A DNA stretch of 64,000 bases. Source: Paraburkholderia sabiae (GTDB lineage Bacteria > Pseudomonadota > Gammaproteobacteria > Burkholderiales > Burkholderiaceae). The notes below the pieces were generated by a model, which made no database searches, was not told the DNA's origin, and saw nothing but the letters and a program-made list of their open reading frames with translations. The DNA lies in NCBI RefSeq assembly GCF_030412785.1, contig NZ_CP125298.1, forward strand, positions 124,001 through 188,000. The letters are read 5' to 3'. This document shows positions 36,270-45,686 of this stretch, piece after piece; within the stretch, counting starts at the first letter, position 1; the number at the start of each line of letters is the position of its first letter. The translations under genes were made by a program, and so were the position numbers.

Positions 36270-36908
36270 ATGGATGACGGAAACGCTGCGTTCGACTACG
36301 CGGCATTTATTGAAGAGGTGAGGGGGCTAATCGGTCGTGCGAAGGCGTTCGCGCCGCAGGACAAGAGATACGACAGCCCCGCGTTGAAGCAGTGGCGCCA
36401 TCAGCTCCACGACTACATCCAGCGGATCGAGCGCGAAGGGTATCGCATCAACTGCGATGATGTCATGCGAGTGTACTTCGTTCGATCCTATGGATCGGTT
36501 TCCGGCTGCGACCAGTCAGAGGCATCTGAGAAGGACTTAAGTGCCACGATCGGTGAATTGGAGCACCTGCTCGAGGCCTACAACAAGTACGGTGACCCGG
36601 GGCCGAACAAGAGACGAAGCGTAGCAGGTCCGATCGCTGCTCCGGTCGAACCGGAGCAGCAGGAAGTCGTTAAGCTCGAGGTGCCTGAACGTATCACTAT
36701 GCCGTGGATCTGGAGGAACGCATCTGCCACATTTTTGTGGACGGTCATCATCGGCGCGATCGTCTTCATCGGCGTCGTGTTCTCGTTCGGCGTGTTTATG
36801 GGCGGGACGAAGGCAGGTCAGCAGTTTATGGATTGGTTCAAACCCGCTGCGCAGTCCGACACCAAAAGCGACGACCAATATCGGCTGGTGCGACCGGAAA
36901 GGAAATAA
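36270..36908 (+). CDS. Hypothetical protein with one C-terminal membrane helix
   Basis: This 212-residue protein has a soluble helical N-terminal part (MDDGNAAFDYAAFIEEVRGLIGRAKAFA to about residue 145) and one strongly hydrophobic helix (about 157-180, FLWTVIIGAIVFIGVVFSFGVFM). A short tail follows. The start at 36270 is supported by AAAGGAGACGGGG; the frame stays open 80 codons further upstream, but that part looks non-coding. The membrane topology would put the N-terminal domain in the cytoplasm. No family is recognised. Confidence 0.65.
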   Translation: MDDGNAAFDYAAFIEEVRGLIGRAKAFAPQDKRYDSPALKQWRHQLHDYIQRIEREGYRINCDDVMRVYFVRSYGSVSGCDQSEASEKDLSATIGELEHLLEAYNKYGDPGPNKRRSVAGPIAAPVEPEQQEVVKLEVPERITMPWIWRNASATFLWTVIIGAIVFIGVVFSFGVFMGGTKAGQQFMDWFKPAAQSDTKSDDQYRLVRPERK

Positions 36909-36977
36909 GGGCTTCGACCTGATCGCGCAGGCGCCGGATATTCCGTATCCAGCGAAATGAAACGATCCATCGCGCTC

Positions 36978-37955
36978 CTAAAGAAGAATTTCTTCGCGGG
37001 ACGAGCAGAATACGCGACTCTGGCAAAAGTAAATCGCGTTTCGATTGAATGCTCGTAGACATTCGAGATTGTCCGCAAAATAGTAAAGCTGGAGCGGATG
37101 GTTCTGTTTCTGATGGTGCTCAATTAGTTCGCGCGGCGCACGGGGGACTAACCCCGCGTGATCGGCAAACAAGTAACGAATAAAGGCGTCGTGGCGAAGA
37201 TTAAACTCCAAGCCAATCTGGTCGTGCCGGTCCGTAAATTGGCTGAAACCACGATCAGACAGTAGGCAACGTGATTCGCTATACGTACAGACCATGACTG
37301 CCGCAGCATGGCTTTTTCGCTCAAACACTGCTTTGACCATACTCTCGAGCATAGAGAGATTTCCCTCCCCCGATTCCACAAAGAGCATGAACAGCATCCG
37401 TAGCCATCGGCCATAGTCGGTGTCGGATATGCCAAGTTGTGAACAAAGCCATGCCTGATGAGGCTTGCGACCATTGAGTACACGTTCGAACATCCGTCTT
37501 GCGTCCGATGCGGTCGGCTCGTAGTTCGCGAGCACGCCGAATGTGTTTAGGATTTTGGCCACCGAAAAGGGGTTGCGCGCGAAGTTCAGTAGTTTGGCCG
37601 TGAAGATACTGGCGATCTCGCCGCCGACATTGTTGTCGCCCGATGCGAGCTTCCGAAGCAGGCTCCCGGTTGTGACGGCGACCTCCTGTTCGAAGCGCTG
37701 AAAGCTCGCCTCGAAGTTGAATCGCGAAGCGCAGTCCGAAGCGACATCAAACGTGAAGAGGTCATCGAGCGAAAGATTGCTAGATATCAGTCTTCCCCTC
37801 TGGTTCTCAAGTCGAATGGTAAAAGACTCCCGCTCTTGGACCTTGAACGAAAAGATCCGTTGATCTCGCGGCGGTGCGAAAGGGTTCGCCGCGTTGAGTC
37901 GTTGCTCGACCTGCGGAACAAAGTGCTGATTCCGGGTTGCGTTCGAATAGTTCAT
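36978..37955 (-). CDS. DUF4238-like protein
   Basis: This 325-residue soluble protein begins MNYSNATRNQHFVPQVEQRLN. The N-Q-H-F/Y-V-P-Q motif at the N-terminus is the hallmark of DUF4238 proteins. ISSNLSLDDLFTFDV and the later helical body (LLNFARNPFSVAKILNTFGVLANY) fit the same family. Some DUF4238 proteins occur in defence islands, but no activity has been assigned that I can cite with confidence. The start at 37955 is chosen because the motif then lies near the N-terminus; the 21 extra codons upstream are unlike the family. It is convergent with the membrane-protein gene at 36270. Confidence 0.65.
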   Translation of the reverse strand: MNYSNATRNQHFVPQVEQRLNAANPFAPPRDQRIFSFKVQERESFTIRLENQRGRLISSNLSLDDLFTFDVASDCASRFNFEASFQRFEQEVAVTTGSLLRKLASGDNNVGGEIASIFTAKLLNFARNPFSVAKILNTFGVLANYEPTASDARRMFERVLNGRKPHQAWLCSQLGISDTDYGRWLRMLFMLFVESGEGNLSMLESMVKAVFERKSHAAAVMVCTYSESRCLLSDRGFSQFTDRHDQIGLEFNLRHDAFIRYLFADHAGLVPRAPRELIEHHQKQNHPLQLYYFADNLECLRAFNRNAIYFCQSRVFCSSREEILL

Positions 37956-38577
37956 TTGGCTGCGGCGCACGACGAGTACGCCATGATATCGGATGGTCCG
38001 TGGTGTCTGGGAGCCCATGCTTGGCGCGCAATTCGGCGCATGGCGTTGATGGTGTCATGCTATGCAGGCGCGGCGGGGCCGGAGAACGAGCGCTGGCTGG
38101 CCTGCGGCTGGCCGAAAGATAGAAACGGCGTCTGGAAGCGCGGGGCTATCAAAGGCCTGGAAACGCAAGAAGCCCGCTAGGGCTCGGCGCTGCGCTTGGC
38201 CTCGCGGCCAGCGCCCACATAGCGCCCAGATTCAAAGAAAAAGTTTGTGCCTGGGAAGTAAGCTAAATCGCGGGCGACAATGTCTCATATCGGCAAGACA
38301 GCGGGCCGACGTCGATGCTGACTGAGTGACTCAAAGGGTCGATGTCGGCCATTCGAGTCCGCGAGATGCGACAATTTTGGCGCGAACGTAGGGCAGTAGC
38401 ACCAACTTTGTCGCACCACCCCGCAATGTGGCGCGGCTACGCGTCGTAAGCCTTTGATTACGCACTATACGCCGTCGCGATAACCATGACGCCCTACGAG
38501 AGCCGCGACGATCGCGACCGTGATTGTTTCAGTCATTATTTTTCTGGTCTCCGAGATCGCTTGAAATCTCTTTCCGG
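37956..38577. other. Gene-free stretch
   Basis: About 620 bp with only short frames on both strands. A small stem (AGCCC-GCTA-GGGCT, about 38170-38183) and a GC-rich palindrome near 38197-38212 are visible, neither with a T tract. No RNA gene or repeat is recognised. Confidence 0.4.
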
Positions 38578-39048
38578 TCATTGCCGCTCGGCGAAACGCC
38601 GAATGGCCTCGATGGAAAAAGGCCCGGCGACTAGGCGCCGCCACTTATCGCGCGTCGCAATCCATTGGCGATGACGAAACTCAGCAGCGTTGACGCCGGA
38701 CTGAAGCTGAGGATCGTCTTCTTGGTATCCGAGGGTGTCCATGACCTCACCGAGGCCAGCCTGTCCGGCGCGCCAGTCAGATGCCGCTCGCTTTTCCACG
38801 ATTTCGGGGCCGACATAGTAATGCAGGGTGATTGACATCGCCTTTTCGCTCAACTTGGATTCAGTTGCCATGTATGAACGCACGACGTCAACGAATCGAT
38901 TGGGAATCTGACTGTGGTCGTCGACACGCTGCACGGACTCGAAACCCGGAAGGAACGAGGCAACAGTCGCGATATCCAGTTGATGATCTGGCGGGACGGT
39001 GGCAAACCAGCTTAAGAAGTGCTCAAGGGGAGTTTTGGAATCAGCCAT
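38578..39048 (-). CDS. Hypothetical cytoplasmic protein
   Basis: This 156-residue mostly helical, acidic protein starts MADSKTPLEHFLSWFATVPPDHQLDIATVASFLPGF. It has no membrane helix, signal peptide or metal-binding Cys. It lies 63 bp downstream of the DUF746 gene on the same strand. Composition and length look like a genuine protein. The family is unknown. Confidence 0.6.
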   Translation of the reverse strand: MADSKTPLEHFLSWFATVPPDHQLDIATVASFLPGFESVQRVDDHSQIPNRFVDVVRSYMATESKLSEKAMSITLHYYVGPEIVEKRAASDWRAGQAGLGEVMDTLGYQEDDPQLQSGVNAAEFRHRQWIATRDKWRRLVAGPFSIEAIRRFAERQ

Positions 39049-39111
39049 GATAGGTTGGGAAGCACTATAACGGTTTGACCTTTCCAGTTCACAATCTTCT
39101 CACGGCGCGGC

Positions 39112-40560
39112 TCAGAGGGAGTCGACAGCGACGTCGAAGAACCCATGACAAACAGTGCAGCGGAACAACCGGCGCCTGATCTGAGCGGCAGTTTTCGTGC
39201 GCGTGCGCTTGAACCCATGCGGGCGTGCCGCGACCATCTTGCGGCAATGCGGGCACCAGATCTGCGGCGCAGGTGCTTTCAGACCAAGCCGCAGCCGGCG
39301 CTCGAAATCGCCTGACGGGTCGAGAGCCAGCAACCACTCGCGGAAGCGCTGAACCCACGACTTGATGACCTCCGGCTTTGTGCCCAGCGACTCTGCAGCG
39401 TCGCGCAGGGTTCTGTGTTGCGAAAGGAGCGGGAGGATTGCGTAGAGCATGTCCTTGCGCAGCATGTTCGCCATCGGCGTTTTCGTGGTCCGCATGAACA
39501 ACCGGGCGCACGCTCTGCACTGGAACTGGGGTAACGTGGGTGCGGCTCGCATCTTCCCGGTGAGCCGCGAGTCGGCGCTGCCGCAGTGCGGACAGGCCGG
39601 TGGCGCAACACTGGGCGACAGGGCGACGTCGATGTGCTTTTTCAGAAACCGCGTGAGCGCCTTGTCCTCGGTGAAGCGCCGCGCGATCGGGCTGTTGCTG
39701 CGCAGCGGCCTGCTGAAGTCGAAGCGCTCTGGCGCCACCGGGGAAAGAGCGGGCTTCGGTAACTGATCTGGCGGGGGGTGAGGCTGCAGCTTCATGGACG
39801 CAGTGTCGATGGGCGGGAGATCAGGCGCATCGAGGCCAGATCGCCGACGGCGGGCCGCCGCGTTTCGTGCGAGGTCGTCCACCACGATGACCGGCACGCA
39901 GTCGGCCGATGAATCTGACTGAAGCGGCCAGGAGAAAAGACAGGCGGGGCACTTCGCGAGTCGCCGCTGATCGACGCTATACCCGCCGTTGAGTTTCACA
40001 CCGCCGCGGCCGCATCTCGGACACTCGCCGGCTGGCCGGTACTTGATGCCGAGTTTCACCAGCGACGTCCAGTGGCCGTCCGGATCATGCGCTGCGATCA
40101 GCTGGCGAAAACGCATTAGCCAGTTCGATACCGCAGCATAGTCAATCTGCAGGCGACGCGAGGCCTCCTCGACCGGAATCGGTTGCGACAACAGGGAAAA
40201 AAACGCAGGCATCTTGCCCACAAATCGAAGGCGCGCGAGCGGACTTCCCGTCAGCCTCGTGAACAGCTTCCTGCACCCGCCACAGCGGAAGTAGGGGACC
40301 GAGTGATATCGCGTGGGCCTCTGGTGCAGGCGCGCGGTCGCGGCTCCGCAATGCGGACACAGCGGCGTGGGTTTGATATCGGAAGAGTGCAGCTCCGCCC
40401 AAAGGCTGGCCAAGAACGCCGTGAGCGCAGTGTTCTCTTCGTCGCCGTAGCCACGGTCGCTCGTCCGCGTGATAGGCGTCCGGGCGTCGAATACCGCAAC
40501 GGCGGCGACGCGTTTGTCTTTGCGGGCGCTACCGGTAGTTTTCAAAGCTTGTCGCATCAC
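39112..40560 (-). CDS. Tandem DUF746 zinc-ribbon/HTH protein
   Basis: This 482-residue protein is made of two similar halves. Each has a zinc ribbon (CPHCGAATARLHQRPTRYHSVPYFRCGGC near 68-96; CPHCGSADSRLTGKMRAAPTLPQFQCRAC near 320-348) and then a helix-turn-helix with a WLMRFRQL or WVQRFREW signature. Each closes with a second Cys-pair ribbon (CPRCG...CPAC; CPHCRKM...CTVC). It matches DUF746, a Burkholderia-associated family. The build suggests DNA binding, and it resembles the N-terminal half of zinc-ribbon transposases such as IS1595 without a catalytic domain. The function is unknown. Confidence 0.82.
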   Translation of the reverse strand: MMRQALKTTGSARKDKRVAAVAVFDARTPITRTSDRGYGDEENTALTAFLASLWAELHSSDIKPTPLCPHCGAATARLHQRPTRYHSVPYFRCGGCRKLFTRLTGSPLARLRFVGKMPAFFSLLSQPIPVEEASRRLQIDYAAVSNWLMRFRQLIAAHDPDGHWTSLVKLGIKYRPAGECPRCGRGGVKLNGGYSVDQRRLAKCPACLFSWPLQSDSSADCVPVIVVDDLARNAAARRRRSGLDAPDLPPIDTASMKLQPHPPPDQLPKPALSPVAPERFDFSRPLRSNSPIARRFTEDKALTRFLKKHIDVALSPSVAPPACPHCGSADSRLTGKMRAAPTLPQFQCRACARLFMRTTKTPMANMLRKDMLYAILPLLSQHRTLRDAAESLGTKPEVIKSWVQRFREWLLALDPSGDFERRLRLGLKAPAPQIWCPHCRKMVAARPHGFKRTRTKTAAQIRRRLFRCTVCHGFFDVAVDSL

Positions 40561-40774
40561 TTCGCCAAGTGTAAGGCGCGCGGCGGCGCCCGGTCTGGTA
40601 GATCAGGGAAGTGCACCGTTAACGGTCGGCGCAGGCCCGAAGTTTAATCCTGCGGCCTTGACACGCCCAGCGTCACGCCCTCGGCATAAAAGATCGTACC
40701 GATGGCCATCACCGAACTGGTGAGCGGTTGTATTCTCTTCGATTCCCACACGAACGCTCTTCTAGATTTCGCCA

Positions 40775-42232
40775 ATGCCCCGCCTGATGATACCGACCGA
40801 TGAGCAGCTGGCGATCCTTGATGCCGTCGTCGGCCGCGAGAGCATGAAAATCAAGGCATACGCCGGAGCGGGGAAGACGTCGACCCTGAGGCTCGTCGCG
40901 GACCGTCTTTCACATCAACGCGGCATATACCTCGCTTTCAACCGCGAGATCGCGGAGCACGCCAAGCGTCGATTCCCAGGGAACGTTCTTGCGGGCACGA
41001 TTCACTCAATGGCGTACCGATCGGTTTCGACTTCCCTCACCGCGCGCGTGAATCAACCTGCGGAGCAGCCCCACGAGCTTGCGGCCCGCTACGGACTTGG
41101 GCCCGTCGAAGTTCCCCTTGTCACCGGAAAGGTCGTTGAAGTCACGCCTTTTGAGTTGGGCCGGATGATTGTTGATGGGCTCGGCAGGTTTTGCCGATCT
41201 GCGGACGACGTGCCGCTCCAGCTTCACATCCCTGTCGACGAGAAGATCGACGTGAGGGCGGCCGAATGGCTGCAAAGCAGACTCGTTCCCTACGTCGAAC
41301 GACTGTGGAGCGAAAGCAAGGAACCTAGCGGCCGCGGAGCCATTCTTCCCGACGTCTACCTCAAGGTCTGGGCTCAGTCCGGTCCGCGCATTGAATCGGA
41401 CTTCATTTTGCTCGATGAAGCTCAGGACAGTGATGGTGCGATCTTGCGGCTTCTCGACGAGCAGACACACGCACAGATCGTGTACGTAGGCGATCCCTAT
41501 CAACAGATCTACGAATGGCGCGGCGCCGTCAACGCAATGGCGAAGATCGAGGCAGCCGAATATTCGCTGACCGAGTCGTTCCGTTTCGGTCACACGTTCG
41601 CCCTGCTAGCGAGCCGACTACTTGCGTTGCTTGGCGAGCAGACGCCGGTTCGCGGGCAAGGCACAATCGGCTCCCTCATGGTCGAAGACCCGTCGGTCGC
41701 GCCACCTGTTGACGCGATTCTTTGCCGAAAAAATGTCTCCGCCATATGGCATCTTGCCGCCGGCGTGGAGGCGGGCCAAAAGCCAGCAATCCGCATGAGC
41801 CCAGCCGAGATTGTCGCTTATGCCGATGGTGCCGATATGTTGCTGGCGGGACGTCGTGCTTTCCGACCAGCTGCATTGTCGCTGTTCGAGACATGGAAGG
41901 ACGTTCAGTCTTTCGCTCGCAGCGCGGCCGGCGTCGATCTGCTTCCCATCGTGCGAATCGTCGACGAGCTAGGGACGGATTATCTGCGCTCGCTCGCACT
42001 GAGGATCACACCCGAGGCGAGCGCTGATTACATTATCTCGACGGTGCACCGGGCGAAAGGCCTCGAGTGGAAGCGGGTCAAGGTCGTTAACGATTTCCTG
42101 TTCAAATACGTCGATGGTCGCCTGGCCCTGGACGACGATGAGCTGCGCCTGCTCTACGTCGCCTTGACGAGAGCGCAGCACGTTCTGGACGTGTCAGACC
42201 TACGTGAACCGCTCTTGAAATTGTTTGCGTGA
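40775..42232 (+). CDS. UvrD-like superfamily 1 DNA helicase
   Basis: This 485-residue helicase has the SF1 motifs in order: Q-motif region TDEQLAILDAV, Walker A AYAGAGKTS (28-36), DEAQD (214-218), GDPYQQIYEWRGA, ESFRFG, IISTVHRAKGLEW and LRLLYVALTRAQH. It unwinds DNA with ATP. At 485 residues it is shorter than UvrD/PcrA and near GajB of Gabija defence in size. The nearest GajA-like gene is 7 kb away on the other strand, so a Gabija assignment is not supported. It stands alone with free flanks. Confidence 0.88.
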   Translation: MPRLMIPTDEQLAILDAVVGRESMKIKAYAGAGKTSTLRLVADRLSHQRGIYLAFNREIAEHAKRRFPGNVLAGTIHSMAYRSVSTSLTARVNQPAEQPHELAARYGLGPVEVPLVTGKVVEVTPFELGRMIVDGLGRFCRSADDVPLQLHIPVDEKIDVRAAEWLQSRLVPYVERLWSESKEPSGRGAILPDVYLKVWAQSGPRIESDFILLDEAQDSDGAILRLLDEQTHAQIVYVGDPYQQIYEWRGAVNAMAKIEAAEYSLTESFRFGHTFALLASRLLALLGEQTPVRGQGTIGSLMVEDPSVAPPVDAILCRKNVSAIWHLAAGVEAGQKPAIRMSPAEIVAYADGADMLLAGRRAFRPAALSLFETWKDVQSFARSAAGVDLLPIVRIVDELGTDYLRSLALRITPEASADYIISTVHRAKGLEWKRVKVVNDFLFKYVDGRLALDDDELRLLYVALTRAQHVLDVSDLREPLLKLFA

Positions 42233-42433
42233 GACGAATCACTAGGTCGCGATCCTGAGGGCGATAATTCTCGGTGCTCAGTGGCAAGCCTTGCAGTGGT
42301 CCCGTAACCGCTTGACACGCTCGTGCACACGATAAAATGGAATTAGCTTCGCCACACAGGTGAGCGGTCGAAGACGCAATTGGAGGGCAGGGCTATCTCC
42401 GAAGCGTACATACAGAACCAGTCAAGAGAATAG

Positions 42434-42985
42434 ATGCTTACGGGAACCGGGCTATTACACACGCGAGAATCAGCCGAGCGCCGCTACGAGTTAATCAGAC
42501 GCCGCGCTCGACTGAGCGCGCAGCGGTACGCGCGACAACGGACGCGGCGTGACTTCAAGTTCAAAGCGTTTGACGTCTTTGCGTTCAAGGCTGTTGCATC
42601 GCAGTGGGAGCCGCGTCGACGCAGGGTCGCCTGGGACTGGGCCGCTCAGTTCGTTTACTGGAGAAAGAAACGACCTACCCGGTGGGATCTTGCGATCTGG
42701 CTGGGTGACGAACTTATTTGTCTGGCGCTGGGTTATGCATCGCGGCCCGGGAAGAAGATTCTCTATCTCGCGGGCGTCGAACGCATTCCCGGCAACCATC
42801 CAGAAGCGCAATTTGTACTTCCGATGGTGATCGACGCGACGGAGCGATACGCCCGGAGGCTTGGCGCCGCGGAAGTGCGGATCTTGCAGCCACACCCGGC
42901 GCTCGAAGCCAGGTATGCGGTCTTGGGGTACACTTATACCTATGACAACGCCAAGCGCTCGACCGTAGCCCGGCGTGAGGAGTAA
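42434..42985 (+). CDS. GNAT-like hypothetical protein
   Basis: This 183-residue protein has a basic N-terminal third rich in Arg (RRRARLSAQRYARQRTRRDFKFKAFDVF). An alpha/beta part follows (WDLAIWLGDELICLALGYASRPGKKILYLAGVERIPG and VLPMVIDATERYARRLGAAEVRIL), ending in VLGYTYTY. The strand/helix order is compatible with an N-acetyltransferase (GNAT), as in some phage-borne members, but the acetyl-CoA loop is not clear. It shares a unit with the small gene starting 3 bp later, and a terminator follows that gene. Confidence 0.6.
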   Translation: MLTGTGLLHTRESAERRYELIRRRARLSAQRYARQRTRRDFKFKAFDVFAFKAVASQWEPRRRRVAWDWAAQFVYWRKKRPTRWDLAIWLGDELICLALGYASRPGKKILYLAGVERIPGNHPEAQFVLPMVIDATERYARRLGAAEVRILQPHPALEARYAVLGYTYTYDNAKRSTVARREE

Positions 42986-42988
42986 ACC

Positions 42989-43189
42989 GTGCGTACGATG
43001 AACATGGGTTTTCAGAAAGCCAATGATATTCAGGAGCGAACGGCCCGTGCGGCGGGCGGTTCGGGCCGGTCTACGCCTGTACCGCGTGTGACGCGCGAAG
43101 ATCGCCGCGCTCGCGACATCTACAGCGCATTCCAGGGAGCGGATACACCTGAGTTTCAGGGAACGATCCGGCAGCGACGACCCCGCTAA
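42989..43189 (+). CDS. Small basic hypothetical protein
   Basis: This 66-residue Arg-rich protein (MRTMNMGFQKANDIQERTARAAGG onward) starts at a GTG preceded by TGAGGAG, which lies in the last codons of the GNAT-like gene. The two genes are separated by only 3 bp and end together at the terminator at 43194-43217. Phage-like in character, with no family recognised. Confidence 0.6.
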   Translation: MRTMNMGFQKANDIQERTARAAGGSGRSTPVPRVTREDRRARDIYSAFQGADTPEFQGTIRQRRPR

Positions 43190-43193
43190 AACC

Positions 43194-43217
43194 AAAAAGG
43201 CGCATGAGCGCCTTTTT
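43194..43217 (+). terminator. Rho-independent terminator
   Basis: AAAAAGGCGC (43194-43203), loop ATGA, then GCGCCTTTTT (43208-43217). It directly follows the small basic gene and, being A-rich on its left arm and T-rich on its right, could work in both directions. Confidence 0.85.
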
Positions 43218-43272
43218 TACGTCTCCGACATTTTACATAATATAATTTATCGAACGGTCGCATGTAGGTCCC

Positions 43273-43950
43273 AAATAGAAATGTCGGGTTTCCGCTAAAT
43301 AGAAATGTCGTGTTTTAGGTAGTTTGAGCGCCGGACATCCGCTCTGGGAGCCGGCGATGAACGCGACTGGGACGATCACGATGACGATGCGCGAGGTGGA
43401 CAGGTTCAAGGTCATCCAGGCGGTAACGGAGGCGCGGCTCAAGCCTGGCCAGGCGGCTGCGCGGCTGGGACTGGGCGTGCGACAGGTCGAACGGCTGGTG
43501 CTGCGCTATCAGGCCGCTGGCGTGGCGGGACTGGTATCGGGCAAGCGTGGCCGTCCCGGCAACCACCAGCTGCCGCCCGGCAACCACCAGCTGCCGCCCG
43601 GCAAGGCGCAGCGGGCGCTGGCGCTGATCCGCGAGCGCTACCCGGATTTTGGCCCGACGCTGGCGTGCGAGAAGCTGCGCGAATGTCATGGCATTGAGCT
43701 GGCCGTCGAGACGGTGCGTACGCTGATGCGGGCGGCCGGGCTGTGGATTCCGCGCAGGGAGCGCCCGCCGAAGGTCTACCAGCCGAGAAACCGTCGGGCA
43801 TGCCTGGGCGAACTGGTGCAGATCGACGGCAGTGATCACCGCTGGTTCGAGGACCGGGCGCCCGCGTGCACGCTGCTGGTGTTCATCGACGACGCGACCG
43901 GGCGCTACTTTGAGGCGCTGGCGAAGTATCTGGACGCGCAGGTTTTCACG
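43273..43950 (+). mobile_element. Truncated ISNCY-family insertion sequence
   Basis: The left end carries two direct copies of AAATAGAAATGTCG (43273-43286 and 43297-43310), typical of ISNCY element ends. The transposase starts at about 43357 and is lost after roughly 195 residues. The sequence beyond about 43950 does not continue the transposase, and the right end is absent. The HU gene follows on the opposite strand. Confidence 0.65.
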
Positions 43951-44121
43951 ACGCCCCCGCCCCGTACTGGCGGTCGCGGACATCACAGGCCCGCGACCTC
44001 AGGATCCCAATTTCCAATGGTTTCAATGCGACAGAGATCCGGCGATCTCAACCGCGGGAGACTGGCTGGAACAATGGGACGCACTCAACAGCGCGAGGCC
44101 CTGCCGGTTACTGACCGTTGA
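43357..44121 (+). pseudogene. ISNCY transposase, truncated
   Basis: The frame encodes an N-terminal helix-turn-helix (LKPGQAAARLGLGVRQVERLVLRYQAAGV), a linker and the start of the DDE catalytic domain (LVQIDGSDHRWFEDRAP and LLVFIDDATGRYFEALAKYLDA). The first two catalytic Asp are there but the Glu is missing. After about 43950 the frame runs on into unrelated DNA (QVFTTPPPRTGG). The linker holds a perfect 21-bp tandem duplication (43555-43575 and 43576-43596), giving GNHQLPPGNHQLPPG. It cannot be active. Confidence 0.7.
43555..43596. repeat. 21-bp tandem duplication
   Basis: CCCGGCAACCACCAGCTGCCG occurs twice in a row inside the truncated transposase gene. It is in frame and adds seven residues. 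Confidence 0.85.
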
Positions 44122-44386
44122 CGGCATCCTTGAACGCCTTGCCGGCAGTAAATTTCACCGTTTTCGCCGCAGCGATTTGGATTTCATCACCGGTGGCCGG
44201 GTTGCGGCCCACGCGCGCGGCGCGGCTGCCTGTCGAAAACGAGCCGAATCCGATCAGTTGGACGGTGCCGCCCTTGGTCACTTCGGCCGTGATGGCCGCG
44301 ATGATCGCATCGAGTGCCTCGCCCGTGCTCGACTTGCTTTCGCCGGTGCCAGCTGCGACTGCGTCGATGAGTTCCTGTTTGTTCAT
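44108..44386 (-). CDS. HU-family DNA-binding protein
   Basis: This 92-residue histone-like protein starts [28 protein letters not shown]. It carries the HU strands [52 protein letters not shown], including the R-x-G-R-N-P DNA-bending arm. HU dimers bend DNA and help nucleoid structure, recombination and transposition. A GGGAGAA site precedes the start at 44386. An upstream in-frame start adds 24 unlikely residues. The length is standard. It is probably a chromosomal or island-borne HU copy, next to a truncated IS. Confidence 0.93.
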   Translation of the reverse strand: MNKQELIDAVAAGTGESKSSTGEALDAIIAAITAEVTKGGTVQLIGFGSFSTGSRAARVGRNPATGDEIQIAAAKTVKFTAGKAFKDAVNGQ

Positions 44387-44690
44387 ATAGATTCTCCCTC
44401 TGTCTGATGTCCGCCCATGCGGGTCAGACGCACACCCTAACGCATACGCGGCGAGCAATGCAACCTACACGACTTTGCGAGTCCATCAGAGGAGGGTTCG
44501 CACTGCCATTGTGGCACCCTCGCCTGCCGTCGATCGATGCTCGCTGGCACACGACCTACGTCACCGTGAAAGCCGCACTGCCCGCCATGTGGGCGGGTGC
44601 TCTCAGTCGAGCACTCCGCGAACCCGGCAGCGGCGACTCGCGTTTTTCATCGAGCTGCGCTTCAGCTTTCGCGGCAAATGCGAACTGTCA

Positions 44691-45275
44691 TCATAGGCTG
44701 GGCGTACGGTTTGCCTGTTGTTTCAAGAGCTGATTGCGCCGGTCAAGATATCGATCATCGAACAGTCGAAGTGCGGTGCCTTCCAGTGTAAGGCGCGCTT
44801 GATTGGTCTTGCACGCCATGATGGTTGAGTCCAGGCACCATCCATCACCCGCAGCCGAGTGTACGGCCGGTGGTCCATACTTCTTAATCGCCCCGTCGTG
44901 CATCCCAGTACGGTTCTCGGAGGTCAGCGGGACGTTGTAGCTGATCATGTCCGCTGCCATCGGACTCTTGACATCGATCGGATTCTTCGTTTCAAAATGC
45001 ACTGATACTCGTTCTCCCGGATTTTTCTCGAACGCAATGTCAGTCACGGCTTCTTTGTGCAACGCTAAGGGGACCTGCTTTGTAATTGTGAGACTTGTCC
45101 GCTTGACATGGAAACGTGTGATCAGAGCGTCGGCTACTTGCTCTGGTGACATACCCAGCCGGACCCCGGATATATCAAATGCCGAAGCGTCGACGGGCTC
45201 GCCGGCAACCGCGATACCGCTGATCATTAGTGCCGCCGCTAAGAATGTACGACCGAATAGACCTTGGATTCTCAT
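44691..45275 (-). CDS. Secreted protein, paralogue of the one at 34990
   Basis: This 194-residue protein has a signal peptide (about 24 residues, to AVAGEP) and the same landmarks as the 34990 gene: FDISGVRLGMSPEQV, KYGPPAV, paired Cys in WCLDSTIMACKT, and a C-terminal RYLDRRNQLLKQQ. It should be periplasmic with one disulfide. There is no gene close downstream, and the function is unknown. Two diverged members in one accessory region suggest a family that accumulates there. Confidence 0.72.
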   Translation of the reverse strand: MRIQGLFGRTFLAAALMISGIAVAGEPVDASAFDISGVRLGMSPEQVADALITRFHVKRTSLTITKQVPLALHKEAVTDIAFEKNPGERVSVHFETKNPIDVKSPMAADMISYNVPLTSENRTGMHDGAIKKYGPPAVHSAAGDGWCLDSTIMACKTNQARLTLEGTALRLFDDRYLDRRNQLLKQQANRTPSL

Positions 45276-45314
45276 AGTTTTGGTTGTAGTTGTGTAGGTA
45301 CTGGCAGATCGTCT

Positions 45315-45686
45315 TTAACGCTCGTCCGAATAGTAGAGGCCAGTCCCACAGGTGCCGCAAAAATGCTCACGAGTGTATGTGTATCGCATCAAGCGACGCG
45401 TCTGCAAGAAAGTCGCACCGCAGCTCACACACGATGGTTTTCTTCCGCTTAGCATTGGATGTCGCCCGACGTACCACTCATATGTTTCATTCTCGTACCG
45501 TCGAATGGTTCGATATCGACGAACGAGGAGCAAGATGAGAACTGCGGTCACCAAAAGCGTCACCAACCCTGAGACGACCTGTCCATTTACAACGTCTGCG
45601 AGGCCGCTTATACCGTGTACTCCGATCAGGATCGTGACGAAGAGCGTCAGATACTTTGATACTTTTCTTCTCATTTGAGCGTTCAT
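45315..45686 (-). CDS. Two-helix membrane protein with C-terminal zinc ribbon
   Basis: From the ATG at 45686 this gives 123 residues, MNAQMRRKVSKYLTLFVTILIG. Two membrane helices (about 10-32 and 40-62) are followed by a basic segment and a four-Cys ribbon (CVSCGATFLQ, then CGTCGTGLY) at the C-terminus. The frame is open further upstream but that part looks non-coding. The ribbon would face the cytoplasm if both ends are inside. Unknown family. Confidence 0.6.
   Translation of the reverse strand: MNAQMRRKVSKYLTLFVTILIGVHGISGLADVVNGQVVSGLVTLLVTAVLILLLVRRYRTIRRYENETYEWYVGRHPMLSGRKPSCVSCGATFLQTRRLMRYTYTREHFCGTCGTGLYYSDER

Noticed and set aside
37836..38325. Short plus-strand genes in the 38 kb gap
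   Set aside because: Overlapping short frames without start sites or recognisable domains; part overlaps the N-terminal end of the DUF4238-like gene.
32155..42232. A Gabija system from the OLD-type nuclease and the UvrD-like helicase
   Set aside because: The sizes and domains suit GajA and GajB, but the genes are 7 kb apart on opposite strands with many genes between. Gabija genes are normally adjacent and co-directional.
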